This document shows, piece by piece, positions 7,765 through 16,138 of a stretch of 64,000 bases of DNA (positions are counted from its first letter, which is position 1; every line of letters begins with the position of its first letter). Under the pieces are notes generated by a model. The model did not search any database and was not told the origin of the DNA. It worked only from the letters and a program-made list of their open reading frames with translations. The position numbers were made by a program, and so were the translations under genes. Source of the DNA: JBPEWY01 sp965224095 (GTDB lineage Bacteria > Bacteroidota > Bacteroidia > Flavobacteriales > Flavobacteriaceae). The stretch covers positions 3,286,001 to 3,350,000 of the forward strand of contig OZ245039.1 in NCBI GenBank assembly GCA_965224095.1. The letters run 5' to 3'.

Positions 7765-8077
7765 AAATTGTTACTTGGAAACACAAGTATTTATGACCAA
7801 GTTAAGATTTTTCATATAGATTAACATATAATTTTACGGGAATATCTCCCGCTGTAAAACCTCTTACAAATTCCATTCCATAATTTGACTGATCTACCTG
7901 TTTAGCTTTCCTTACCCTATATCCTATAACTGTAGACTCATTAATTTTTAAAACTAAATGCTATTCCAGCTTAAAGACTTATTAAGGTGCCCGGGGCTTT
8001 AAGAGTTTTAAATACAATGCGATTGACAAAGTTTCCGGCGTGACTTTAGAATAAGTTTTGCAATGCGGTAAAATATT
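7765..8077. other. Intergenic region with a possible coding remnant
   Basis: No standard gene. On the minus strand a 52-codon frame at 7802-7960 has no start codon at its 5' end (see separate entry). The rest is AT-rich and leads into the tRNA-Gly promoter. Confidence 0.5.
7802..7960 (-). pseudogene. Possible gene remnant
   Basis: Stop-to-stop minus-strand frame of 52 codons, preceded by TAG, with only a late internal ATG. The translation looks protein-like, with segments INESTVIGYRVRKAKQVDQ and GFTAGDIPVKLYVNLYEKS, and could be the C-terminal end of a decayed gene. I do not recognise it. Chance is a serious alternative. Confidence 0.2.
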
Positions 8078-8108
8078 TTTGCTTTATATTTTATTGATAG
8101 TATATTTG
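8078..8108 (+). promoter_or_regulatory. Promoter of tRNA-Gly (TTTG-N19-TATATTTG)
   Basis: A full Bacteroidota housekeeping promoter: -33 TTTG at 8078-8081, a 19-base spacer, and an exact -7 TATATTTG at 8101-8108, ten bases before the tRNA. Confidence 0.75.
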
Positions 8109-8118
8109 CACACTAATT

Positions 8119-8191
8119 GCGGGAGTAGCTCAGTTGGTAGAGCGTCAGCCTTCCAAGCTGAATGTCGCGAGTTCGACCCTCGTCTCCCGCT
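8119..8191 (+). tRNA. tRNA-Gly (anticodon TCC)
   Basis: 73 bases with a 7-bp acceptor stem GCGGGAG/CTCCCGC, D-arm GCTCAGTTGGTAGAGC, anticodon stem-loop TCAGC-CTTCCAA-GCTGA with anticodon TCC, T-arm with GTTCGACC, and discriminator T. The 3' CCA is not encoded. It has its own promoter upstream and a terminator directly downstream. Confidence 0.97.
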
Positions 8192-8194
8192 CTG

Positions 8195-8225
8195 AAAGCT
8201 TCGGTTAACCGCCGAGGCTTTTTTT
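8195..8225. terminator. Bidirectional terminator between tRNA-Gly and pepE
   Basis: 10-bp stem AAAGCTTCGG/CCGAGGCTTT (one G-T pair) with loop TTAACCG, followed by T's on the plus strand. The minus-strand pepE coding end overlaps its tail. Confidence 0.75.
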
Positions 8226-8925
8226 ATAAGGTGATTGTAGTTTCTTTGTCGATTTCATAGGGTTCTTTTCCTTGTATGAACATCCGGGCGGTAGGCTCAC
8301 CTTTTAAAACTATAGTTTCTCCGGTAACTTCCAGCCAGCTCCCTTCACGAAGCCCGATAACCGGAATGTGATTTATGGAATGAAATTCCTTAATCCTGGT
8401 CTCCCGGGTTTCTCCCATATGTGTACTTCCTTTAACGGGATCCAGGTAATGGGGATTTATATTAAAAGGCACAAGACCCAGGGTTTTAAAACTGGGAGGG
8501 TAAATGATGGGCATGTCATTAGTGGTCTGCATGGTAAGCCCGGTAATATTGCTTCCCGCACTGGTTCCTAAATACAAAGTACCGTTCCAAACAGACTCGC
8601 GAAGTACCGCCATTAGTTCATGCTTGTAAAGCGTGGATACCAGTAAGAAAGTATTTCCTCCGCCTACAAAAATGGCTTTTGCTTTCTTAACGGCTTCTTT
8701 AGGGTTTTTACAGGTGTGAATTCCTGTGATATCTTTTCCAATAGATTGAAATGCTTCCTCAACAATCTGTGTATAGGTATCATAACTTATTCCGTTAGGG
8801 CAGGCATAAGGGATAAAGAGAATTTCACTGACATCCTTAAAAAAATTGCTGAGCTCCGGTTTTAAATACGATAAATAAGTGCCACCATAGGTCGTAGAGG
8901 TGCTGGCAATTAATATTTTCCTCAT
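8224..8925 (-). CDS. pepE: Peptidase E (alpha-aspartyl dipeptidase, S51 family)
   Basis: Cytoplasmic serine peptidase that cleaves dipeptides with N-terminal aspartate. The 233-residue length matches the family. The nucleophile elbow is GTSAGSN (S122), preceded by FVGGGNTFLL, with the later family block NINPHYLDP and a conserved glutamate in GLREGSWLEV. The start is the ATG at 8923-8925. Convergent with tRNA-Gly and sharing its terminator; otherwise alone. Confidence 0.94.
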   Translation of the reverse strand: MRKILIASTSTTYGGTYLSYLKPELSNFFKDVSEILFIPYACPNGISYDTYTQIVEEAFQSIGKDITGIHTCKNPKEAVKKAKAIFVGGGNTFLLVSTLYKHELMAVLRESVWNGTLYLGTSAGSNITGLTMQTTNDMPIIYPPSFKTLGLVPFNINPHYLDPVKGSTHMGETRETRIKEFHSINHIPVIGLREGSWLEVTGETIVLKGEPTARMFIQGKEPYEIDKETTITL

Positions 8926-9033
8926 GTTTTTTTAAATCGGGTTGAGTTTGCAAGGTAGGAAGCTGTTGGCATTTAACAAAAGTTTAAAGCTGCTTTGCAT
9001 TTTTTTTTGAAAAACTTCTCTTTACTTTACAAT

Positions 9034-9777
9034 ATGGCCAAACCATTACTTATAAGCATCTTATTACTTATTTGTTTATCGGGATTCTCTCAGAACCGCG
9101 AGTTTATTCAGGGTCAGGTGCTGTATAGAAATACTCCTGCCTCCGGAATCCATTTAATCAATGTTAATACCCAGAAAGAAACGATTACCGATCAGAACGG
9201 GGTTTTTGCAATAGCGGTAACCGTTGGGGATGAACTGGTATTTACGGCAGTGAATTACCAGATGAAACGCCTTAAAATTGATGATGAAATTCTGAATAAG
9301 AAAAGGCTGGTTGTCGATGTACTGGAAAAGGTAACTGCATTGGATGAAGTAATTGTAACCCCGGAAAACCAGCAAGCGTTTGTCAAAATTAAAGAAGCAC
9401 AGTTAAGAAATTTTATTTACGAAAAAGACGATGCTTCCGAGGTTTATAATGAAGCATTTCCGCAAGGTTCGAGAGGCTTACAACACGGCTTAAATTTTGT
9501 CAATATTTTTAAAGCACTTTTTAAAGGAAAAGGGAAAAAGAATAATGATCAAAACCGCATCCCTGAAACGGCAAAAATTCTTAGAACGCTCTTTACCCCT
9601 GAATTTTTTACGAATGACCTGAAGATCCCCGAAGATAAAATGGATGATTTTATTTACTACTGCGAAGATATGTTATCCGACCCCTTACTTTTAAAAAAAG
9701 AGAAAGAGTTTCAGTTAATTGACTTTCTGGTGAATCTAAGCAAATCTTACCTAAAATTACAAGCCTCTGAAAACTAA
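9034..9777 (+). CDS. CarboxypepD_reg-like domain protein, copy 1
   Basis: 247 residues from the ATG at 9034; an upstream in-frame TTG at 8995 would add a poorly hydrophobic leader and is not preferred. The signal peptide is MAKPLLISILLLICLSGFSQ. A carboxypeptidase-regulatory-like beta sandwich follows at residues 25-105, with G-x-V-x3-T-P-A-SGIHLINVNTQKETITDQNGVFAI, ending DEVIVTPENQQ. The C-terminal half is helical and lacks a TonB receptor barrel, so this is a free-standing envelope protein of unknown role. It lies directly ahead of a paralogous gene. Confidence 0.85.
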   Translation: MAKPLLISILLLICLSGFSQNREFIQGQVLYRNTPASGIHLINVNTQKETITDQNGVFAIAVTVGDELVFTAVNYQMKRLKIDDEILNKKRLVVDVLEKVTALDEVIVTPENQQAFVKIKEAQLRNFIYEKDDASEVYNEAFPQGSRGLQHGLNFVNIFKALFKGKGKKNNDQNRIPETAKILRTLFTPEFFTNDLKIPEDKMDDFIYYCEDMLSDPLLLKKEKEFQLIDFLVNLSKSYLKLQASEN

Positions 9778-10549
9778 GTTTACATTGATGCTTTTTGCCT
9801 TTCTTACCGGAATGACTGTTTATTCACAGGAGAGGAATTCCTTTTTTCTAAGCGGAACTATTGTAAATGAGTGGGAAGATAAAGAGGGAATTGCAATATT
9901 AAATATTACAGGTGGGCATGCAAGTGTTTCAGATAAGGAGGGTAAGTTTTCAATTTTGGTCAGGGAGAGCGATACACTTGAAATCAGGGCGATTCAGTTT
10001 GTAACCGAAAGGTTGATAGTAACCTCTTATATAAAACAAACACCACATGTGAAGATTAGACTAACACCCAAGGTTAACGAGTTAAAAGAAGTTACCGTAA
10101 GCCCCTATAGTTTAAGCGGCAGGCTGGGGAGTGATATTAAACAAATAGATACCAAAGAGGCTGATGTAGCCTTTACAACGGGAATCCCGAATGTACATGT
10201 CAAAAAGATCCCGCAGTCAGAACGCAGGCTTATAGAGGCGCTTTCCGGGGGTGGTATTATAGCGTTAAATCCGATTTTGAATGCCATAAGCGGACGGACC
10301 AAACGATTGAAACGAATTATTGCACTGGAAAAAAAAGAATATAAACTGGAATCAACCAGGGAACGTTTTGATACACTCGCCTACGTTGAGTTTTTTAAAA
10401 TACCGGCAAAGAAAATAGATGATTTTATCTTCTTTTGCGCAGAAGATCCGGAATTTTTTAACCTCTATGTAAAGGAAGACCAATTGGCTATGATGGAGTT
10501 TTTAAAGAAAAAAGGTCTTCAGTATAGAAAACTGAATAGTTTGGATTAA
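9767..10549 (+). CDS. CarboxypepD_reg-like domain protein, copy 2 (start uncertain, possibly CTG)
   Basis: About 260 residues, paralogous to the preceding gene: the same beta-sandwich then the helical tail, with matching pieces (A-x2-VSDKEGKFSI, LKEVTVSPYSL, IPAKKIDDFIFFCAED against KMDDFIYYCEDM). The first ATG at 9788 leaves a signal peptide without its positive N-terminus (MLFAFLTGMTVYSQ). Reading from CTG at 9767 gives MKTKFTLMLFAFLTGMTVYSQ, a typical signal, and overlaps the upstream gene by 11 bases. TTG at 9785 is a further option. Probably cotranscribed with copy 1. Confidence 0.8.
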   Translation: MKTKFTLMLFAFLTGMTVYSQERNSFFLSGTIVNEWEDKEGIAILNITGGHASVSDKEGKFSILVRESDTLEIRAIQFVTERLIVTSYIKQTPHVKIRLTPKVNELKEVTVSPYSLSGRLGSDIKQIDTKEADVAFTTGIPNVHVKKIPQSERRLIEALSGGGIIALNPILNAISGRTKRLKRIIALEKKEYKLESTRERFDTLAYVEFFKIPAKKIDDFIFFCAEDPEFFNLYVKEDQLAMMEFLKKKGLQYRKLNSLD

Positions 10550-10677
10550 TACATAAAAATCGGTAGTACTTTGAACAATTAGTCATTGGTAAAATAAAAT
10601 ACAACCTGAAGAATCCGTTTTTAAACAACAAATTGGAATGCTTTTTGATTTCTTTGGTTCTGTAAAATAAATATTCA

Positions 10678-10685
10678 GATTTTTG
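10678..10685 (+). promoter_or_regulatory. Possible -7 element for the DUF6702 gene (GATTTTTG)
   Basis: One mismatch to TAnnTTTG, with a TTTG at 10653-10656 about 21 bases upstream. It lies 42 bases before the ATG at 10728. Confidence 0.35.
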
Positions 10686-10727
10686 TATTTCTTTTAAAAA
10701 AGAAAATAGCCTATAAATACAAAACAA

Positions 10728-11225
10728 ATGAAAAAAATAATAGTGCTTATAGTACTTCCCTTATTTGCCTTTACTGCGATACACAAATTCTATATCAGTG
10801 TAACCAATATAGAATATTCCAAAAAAGACAAAGCTTTACAAATAACGTCCCGGATTTTTGTAGACGATATTGAAGACCTGCTGGAAGAACGATATGAAAT
10901 TGCACCCAAACTGGATACAGAGCAGGAACTCGATAATGTAAATACCTATATCGATCGGTACTTGAGTGGCCACCTTATCGTAAAAATCAATGGAGAACCG
11001 GTGAATTTTGACTTCCTTGGAAAAGAATACGATGATGATATTATGAAATGTTATATGGAAATTCCAGGAATTGAGAGGCAGGATATTACGAGTATAGAAG
11101 TAATAAATAGAACTTTATTCGATATGTTTCCCGAACAGCAGAATATCGTACATATAAAGTTGGATGATAACCGCAAAAGCTTTATCCTGATCAAAGGAAA
11201 TGATAAAGGTTTGTTAAACTTTTAG
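10728..11225 (+). CDS. DUF6702 family protein
   Basis: 165 residues. A short signal or anchor (MKKIIVLIVLPLFAFTA) is followed by the family hallmark HKFYISVTNIEYSKKDKALQI and the acidic stretch RIFVDDIEDLLEERY. It is predicted to be a periplasmic or surface beta-rich protein; the family has no known function. In many Bacteroidota it sits beside the M1 metallopeptidase, and here it lies just upstream of one (about 60 bases), which suggests linked expression. Family assignment rests on motif memory. Confidence 0.85.
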   Translation: MKKIIVLIVLPLFAFTAIHKFYISVTNIEYSKKDKALQITSRIFVDDIEDLLEERYEIAPKLDTEQELDNVNTYIDRYLSGHLIVKINGEPVNFDFLGKEYDDDIMKCYMEIPGIERQDITSIEVINRTLFDMFPEQQNIVHIKLDDNRKSFILIKGNDKGLLNF

Positions 11226-11288
11226 GAAGCACTTTAAAACACTGGTGAAATTGTTTAATTTCAGCGGTTGAAATCAATTAAAAACGTT

Positions 11289-13595
11289 ATGAATCGATTA
11301 AAGTATTACTTTTTATCCTTGGCTATTGCCTTTACTTCGGTGGCTCTAGCTCAGGATACGGAAAAACAGGAGAGAGAGCCTGGCCATATTAACCAGAATA
11401 AATTCCGGCAATTATATGAAGAGTTCTCTACCCCGAATATGTTCAGAACAGCTTCGGGTGCCCCCGGACCGGCTTATTACCAACAACAGGCCGACTACAA
11501 AATGGATATAGAACTCGATGACAAAAATCAAAAAATATCCGGTAACGAAACAATCACTTATACGAATAACTCACCGGATGTACTGGAGTTTTTGTGGGTT
11601 CAGTTAGATCAGAATATGAGAGCGAAAGATTCTAAAACGCCTCTTATTCAAAATGACAATGCACAACCGGTAGCTCAGCCCGGAAGCTTTGTAAGTCGTT
11701 ATATGAGTGAACCTTTTGATGGAGGATTTAATATTGAAGCGGTTACCGATGCTAACGGAAGAGCCCTTCCACATACGATTAATCAGACAATGATGCGGGT
11801 GGAAATGCCCAAACCTTTGGCTTCCGGAGAAAAATTTACGTTTCGGATAAAGTGGTGGTACAATATTAACGATCACGTAAACGGAAGGGGCCGATCCGGA
11901 TACGAGTACTTTCCAAAAGACGGGAATCGCGCTTATGTAATAGCACAGTTTTATCCGAGAATGGCGGTTTATAACGACGTGGAAGGATGGCAGAATTCGC
12001 AATTTTGGGGACGTGATGAGTTTGCATTGCCATTTGGGAATTTCGAAGTGAATATTACCGTTCCTGCCGATCATATTCTCGATGGTACCGGAAAATTAAC
12101 GAACAGAAAAGAAGTGTTTTCCAAAACCATGATGAAGCGTTACGAGCAGGCAAAAAAATCGTTTGACAAGCCCGTGATTATTGTCAACCAGGAAGAAGCG
12201 GAAGCAGCAGAGAAGGGATTTTCCGATAAAAAGAAGACCTGGAAATTTTATGCGGAAAACGTTCGCGATTTCGGGTTTGCTACTTCCAGAAAGTTCATTT
12301 GGGATATGCAGGCCGTTAAGATTGCCGGACGTACGGTGATGGCCGTGTCTTTATATCCGAAAGAGGGAAATCCGCTATGGGAAGAATATTCTACGAAAGC
12401 GGTGGCAAGTACCCTGAAATCCTATTCGAGAATGACGTTTGATTATCCGTATCATAAAGCTATTTCGGTTCATGCCAAGAATCAGGGAATGGAGTATCCC
12501 ATGATTTGCTGGAATTACGGGAGACCCGATGAAGAGGGGAACTACAGCGACCGGACCAAATACGGTATGATAAGCGTTATAATACACGAAATAGGGCATA
12601 ACTTCTTTCCGATGATTGTAAACTCGGATGAACGCCAGTGGACCTGGATGGACGAAGGATTGAATACATTTTTGCAATATGTGGCGGAACAGGACTTTGG
12701 AGAGCAGTTTCCGAATGCCATTTCACCAAATAAAGAATACCCGTCCAGAAGAGGTCCTGCAAAAAAAATAATCCCTTATATGTCGGGCGATCAGAATTTT
12801 ATAGCCCCTATTATGACAAAAGGACTTAATACGTATCAGTTTGGGAATAATGCTTACGGGAAACCCGCAACAGCACTTAATATTTTAAGAGAAACCGTGA
12901 TGGGACGTGAGCTTTTTGATTATGCTTTCAGAACCTATTCTCAGCGCTGGATGTTTAAGCACCCAACACCGGAAGACTTTTTTAGAACGATGGAGGATGC
13001 TTCTGCTGTAGATCTGGATTGGTACTGGAGAGGATGGTTTTACACCACCGACTATGTAGATATGGGCGTGAAAGATGTGAAGAAGTATTTTGTGTCTTCG
13101 GAACCTAATGAATGGGTGAAAAACCTTGTGAAGCAAAGAGGGATGAAACTGGAAGACCTACCACCCCTGGTTTATTTTGTGGAAGAGGGAAGTGAAGAAT
13201 TCAAAGACGAAATGAAAAACACATCCCCTACCGATGTGGCCTCACTCAAAGAGTATCTTATGGATAATTTTGACGAGAATGAACGCGAGAATATTAAAAA
13301 CCCTAAATACTTTTATAAAGTTACCTTTGAGAAACCCGGCGGTTTGGTAATGCCTATTATTGTTGAATACGGTTATGCAGACGGAAGTAAAGAAACCGTT
13401 ACCTACCCGGCCGAGATATGGAGACACAATGATAAGGAAGTAAGTAAAGCTATCGCTTCAGATAAGGAGTTAGTGTCTATTGTGGTAGACCCTAAAGCCG
13501 AAACGGCAGATATAGACACTTCCAACAATGCCTGGCCGGCAACTGACAAAAAATCGGATTTTGATTCCTTTAAAGAAAAAGTAAAAGGAAAATAA
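11289..13595 (+). CDS. M1-family zinc aminopeptidase, secreted
   Basis: 768 residues from the ATG at 11289, giving the signal peptide MNRLKYYFLSLAIAFTSVALAQ. A TTG at 11268 is in frame but less likely. The N-terminal beta domain carries the GNETITYTNNSPD-type fold. The zinc site is HEIGHNFFP with the downstream glutamate in WMDEGLNTFLQY. It lacks the common GAMEN exopeptidase motif; KNQGMEYPMICWNYG occupies that position. The C-terminus is an extra beta domain. It likely degrades peptides in the periplasm. It ends at a strong terminator. Confidence 0.93.
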   Translation: MNRLKYYFLSLAIAFTSVALAQDTEKQEREPGHINQNKFRQLYEEFSTPNMFRTASGAPGPAYYQQQADYKMDIELDDKNQKISGNETITYTNNSPDVLEFLWVQLDQNMRAKDSKTPLIQNDNAQPVAQPGSFVSRYMSEPFDGGFNIEAVTDANGRALPHTINQTMMRVEMPKPLASGEKFTFRIKWWYNINDHVNGRGRSGYEYFPKDGNRAYVIAQFYPRMAVYNDVEGWQNSQFWGRDEFALPFGNFEVNITVPADHILDGTGKLTNRKEVFSKTMMKRYEQAKKSFDKPVIIVNQEEAEAAEKGFSDKKKTWKFYAENVRDFGFATSRKFIWDMQAVKIAGRTVMAVSLYPKEGNPLWEEYSTKAVASTLKSYSRMTFDYPYHKAISVHAKNQGMEYPMICWNYGRPDEEGNYSDRTKYGMISVIIHEIGHNFFPMIVNSDERQWTWMDEGLNTFLQYVAEQDFGEQFPNAISPNKEYPSRRGPAKKIIPYMSGDQNFIAPIMTKGLNTYQFGNNAYGKPATALNILRETVMGRELFDYAFRTYSQRWMFKHPTPEDFFRTMEDASAVDLDWYWRGWFYTTDYVDMGVKDVKKYFVSSEPNEWVKNLVKQRGMKLEDLPPLVYFVEEGSEEFKDEMKNTSPTDVASLKEYLMDNFDENERENIKNPKYFYKVTFEKPGGLVMPIIVEYGYADGSKETVTYPAEIWRHNDKEVSKAIASDKELVSIVVDPKAETADIDTSNNAWPATDKKSDFDSFKEKVKGK

Positions 13596-13611
13596 ATAGA
13601 TTGAACAATGT

Positions 13612-13642
13612 AAAAAGCCGGCAATATTAGCCGGCTTTTTTT
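13612..13642 (+). terminator. Rho-independent terminator after the M1 peptidase gene
   Basis: Perfect stem AAAGCCGGC/GCCGGCTTT with loop AATATTA, followed by a T run. Confidence 0.85.
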
Positions 13643-13667
13643 GTTTACGGTAAGCTATAAACTTCCG

Positions 13668-13675
13668 TATATTTG
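13668..13675 (+). promoter_or_regulatory. -7 promoter element for tatA (TATATTTG)
   Basis: Exact TAnnTTTG match 20 bases before the tatA ATG. Confidence 0.55.
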
Positions 13676-13695
13676 CATATATAATCTTTTTCAAT

Positions 13696-13968
13696 ATGTT
13701 TCTTTTTATTTCCGGAGCCGAGATTGTTTTTATTCTATTTATCGTAGTTATGGTATTTGGGGCCGATAAAATCCCGGAAATATCACGGGGATTAGGTAAG
13801 GGAATGAGGCAGCTTCGCGATGCTACGAACGAAATTAAAAGCGAAATAAATAAAAGCGCGGAAAAACAGGGGATCGACACATCGGTTACTAAAGAAATCA
13901 GCCAGGAAATAAACAAAGTCAAGGAAGATATTGAAGACTTCACCGGTTCGGTAAAACGAAAGCTATAG
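13696..13968 (+). CDS. tatA: Sec-independent (twin-arginine) translocase subunit TatA
   Basis: 90 residues. It has one N-terminal transmembrane helix (FLFISGAEIVFILFIVVMVF), the conserved FG hinge with basic residues (VFGADKIPEISRGLGKGMRQLRDA), then an amphipathic and charged coiled tail. It forms the protein-conducting part of the Tat pore in the inner membrane. tatC is not in the window. The stop overlaps the GTG of the next gene (TAGTG), so the two are translationally coupled. A Tat-dependent M15 peptidase lies at 7.0-7.8 kb. Confidence 0.92.
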   Translation: MFLFISGAEIVFILFIVVMVFGADKIPEISRGLGKGMRQLRDATNEIKSEINKSAEKQGIDTSVTKEISQEINKVKEDIEDFTGSVKRKL

Positions 13969-14531
13969 TGTTTAAAGAACTCTATGCATATGACAAGGAG
14001 CTTTTAATAGCACTTAATCAATTGGGAATAGAATCATACGATGCTTTTTGGATCACGGTGACTCATATTGCCACATGGATTCCATTGTTTCTCTTTTTCG
14101 GAGTATTGATATTCCGTGTATATCCTTTGCGCAAAGCCACAGCGGTATTATTAATCATCCTCACTGCAACAGCCCTGGTTTTATTGATTACAGAAGGAGT
14201 AAAGGAATATGTGGGAAGACTTCGTCCTAACAACAATCCTGAGATCAACCAATTTATCAGAGTCCTGAAAAACCCCGGTAACTACAGCTTTTTTTCCGGG
14301 CATGCGTCTACTTCTTTTGCCATAACTACTTTAGTGGTCCTTTTTTTAAGAAAACATTTTAAATGGGTGTATATCTTTTATGTGTGGCCTGTACTTTTTG
14401 GTTTAAGCCGGATTTATGTGGGTGTGCACTATCCAACAGATGTTGTATTCGGAATGTTAACGGGAATTTTATTAGGGGTGGTTTTTTACAAAATTCACGG
14501 ATTTTATGTTAAAAAAAAACAGATAATTTAA
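13968..14531 (+). CDS. PAP2-family membrane phosphatase
   Basis: 187 residues, started at the GTG that overlaps the tatA stop. It has five to six transmembrane helices and all three phosphatase motifs: KEYVGRLRP, FFSGHAS and SRIYVGVHYPTD (catalytic His and Asp). It is probably an undecaprenyl-pyrophosphate or phosphatidate-type lipid phosphatase acting at the outer face of the inner membrane. Substrate class is inferred from the family; coupling to tatA suggests only shared expression. Confidence 0.92.
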   Translation: MFKELYAYDKELLIALNQLGIESYDAFWITVTHIATWIPLFLFFGVLIFRVYPLRKATAVLLIILTATALVLLITEGVKEYVGRLRPNNNPEINQFIRVLKNPGNYSFFSGHASTSFAITTLVVLFLRKHFKWVYIFYVWPVLFGLSRIYVGVHYPTDVVFGMLTGILLGVVFYKIHGFYVKKKQII

Positions 14532-14567
14532 TATATTGATGCGTTAATTAACTAATTATAACCATCA

Positions 14568-16079
14568 ATGAAAACTAATTATTACAAACTTGCCTTATTG
14601 GCGGGCACATTTTTTGTGTTTGCCTGTACCCATGACAAACTGGATGTTCTGGATGAACAAAACCCCGCTGAACATGCCGCTCAGCAAGATCCTTTTACTC
14701 CATCGGAGATCAATGCACAAATTCGCAATGCTATGGAGACAACCGGAGCTTTCGATTGGAAGGATGCTTCCGATAGACTTCTGTGGAGTGCCGTGTATCA
14801 CGGTGATAATATTTTAACCATAGGATATGGCTCACACGGAGATGAGTTTCGCAGGAACGCATCTGCCTCTCAATCAGAAATAAAAGACAAATTATTAGAG
14901 GTAGTTCTGGAGCATGAAAATGTAGAAAGTAAAAAAGAAAATGTACTGGTTTATGAAGATAAAATGCTCACTTTGTTTGATGTTAAAGTGCAGCACATGG
15001 AAACCATCAGCCGATTGAGAGAGCAGGGGAGTGTACGCTATTTGGAACCCGGAGGTTATAGGTTCTTTACTGCGGAAGTACAAAAATCATCCGGATCCGG
15101 TTGCGGTTTTGAAAGTGAAACCGTGAGTACTTCCGATTATACACTGATTTCCCCTAACGCAAAAATGCCGTGGAACTTTAACCTGCATAAAATACCGCAG
15201 GCCTGGAGTTACAGTACCGGAAGCGGAATAACCATTGGGGTTATAGATACCGGAACATCTCCTAATCAATCCTTACTCGGATCAAATTTTAACGACGGTT
15301 ATTCTTCAAACAGATATATACAAAAATACGGGACTTATGTAGATTCGTGGTGGCCGTGGTCTACCAAAACAGATGGCCCAAACGACAAATGCGGACATGG
15401 AACCAGTATGGCTTCGGCCGCTGCGGCACCCAGAAATGACAATGGTTTACCTGTAGGAGTTGCTTATAATGCCAATTTGGTAACTTATCGGGCTGCTAAA
15501 AATGTAGTTCTGGATGGTTACCATGAGCAGAAAGGAGTAGCCAATGCCTTTACCGCTTTAGCGAATAGAAGCGATGTTAAAATTATATCGATGTCTATGG
15601 GACATATTTTTTCGGTTGGTAGGATTACCGATGCGGTACGATATGCCTATGGAAGAGGAAAATTAATCTTCTGTGCCGGTGGCACTTCAACAAATTTTAC
15701 CAATTTTACCGGAGTTATTTTTCCGGCATGGATGAGTGAAACGGTGGCGGTAACCGGAGTGGAAGAAGGAAGCGGGTATAGCGAATGTGATACCTGCCAT
15801 AAAGGGAGCGAAATAGATTTTACGGTAGTCATGGAACGCAGTGGCACCAATAAGCATCAACCGGTATTGAGCTATTACGACAATCAAAATGATTATGTGG
15901 GTGGTTCTTCGGTAGCCACAGCTACTACCGCCGGAATTGCAGCACTGGTATGGGCAAAGAACCCGGGTTGGAGCAGGTCGCAGGTACTTAATAAAATGGT
16001 ACAGTCGGCCGATTTATATCCAAATAGGAGCAGTAGCTACGGATGGGGAAATGTAGATGCTTTAAAAGCGGTACAATAA
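14568..16079 (+). CDS. S8-family serine peptidase (subtilase) lipoprotein
   Basis: 503 residues. The lipoprotein signal ends at lipobox FVFAC (about C20). A propeptide-like region runs to about residue 190. The catalytic triad is visible in order: Asp in GVIDTGTS, His in CGHGTSMAS, and Ser in GGSSVATATTAG. The C-terminus stops soon after the catalytic domain (SYGWGNVDALKAVQ), with no sorting domain. An outer-membrane or surface location is likely. It follows the PAP2 gene by 36 bases and ends at a bidirectional terminator. Confidence 0.93.
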   Translation: MKTNYYKLALLAGTFFVFACTHDKLDVLDEQNPAEHAAQQDPFTPSEINAQIRNAMETTGAFDWKDASDRLLWSAVYHGDNILTIGYGSHGDEFRRNASASQSEIKDKLLEVVLEHENVESKKENVLVYEDKMLTLFDVKVQHMETISRLREQGSVRYLEPGGYRFFTAEVQKSSGSGCGFESETVSTSDYTLISPNAKMPWNFNLHKIPQAWSYSTGSGITIGVIDTGTSPNQSLLGSNFNDGYSSNRYIQKYGTYVDSWWPWSTKTDGPNDKCGHGTSMASAAAAPRNDNGLPVGVAYNANLVTYRAAKNVVLDGYHEQKGVANAFTALANRSDVKIISMSMGHIFSVGRITDAVRYAYGRGKLIFCAGGTSTNFTNFTGVIFPAWMSETVAVTGVEEGSGYSECDTCHKGSEIDFTVVMERSGTNKHQPVLSYYDNQNDYVGGSSVATATTAGIAALVWAKNPGWSRSQVLNKMVQSADLYPNRSSSYGWGNVDALKAVQ

Positions 16080-16100
16080 ACTGGTATAAATGGAATAAAA

Positions 16101-16138
16101 GAAGGCTGTTTTTCATATAAAACAGCCTTCTTTTATTT
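16101..16138. terminator. Bidirectional terminator between the S8 peptidase and O-methyltransferase genes
   Basis: Ten-plus base-pair stem GAAGGCTGTT/AACAGCCTTC with an AT-rich loop and flanking T and A runs. It serves both convergent genes. Confidence 0.85.

Noticed and set aside
13470..13943. 157-codon minus-strand frame across the M1 end and tatA
   Set aside because: Crosses a strong terminator and is antisense to the clear tatA gene.
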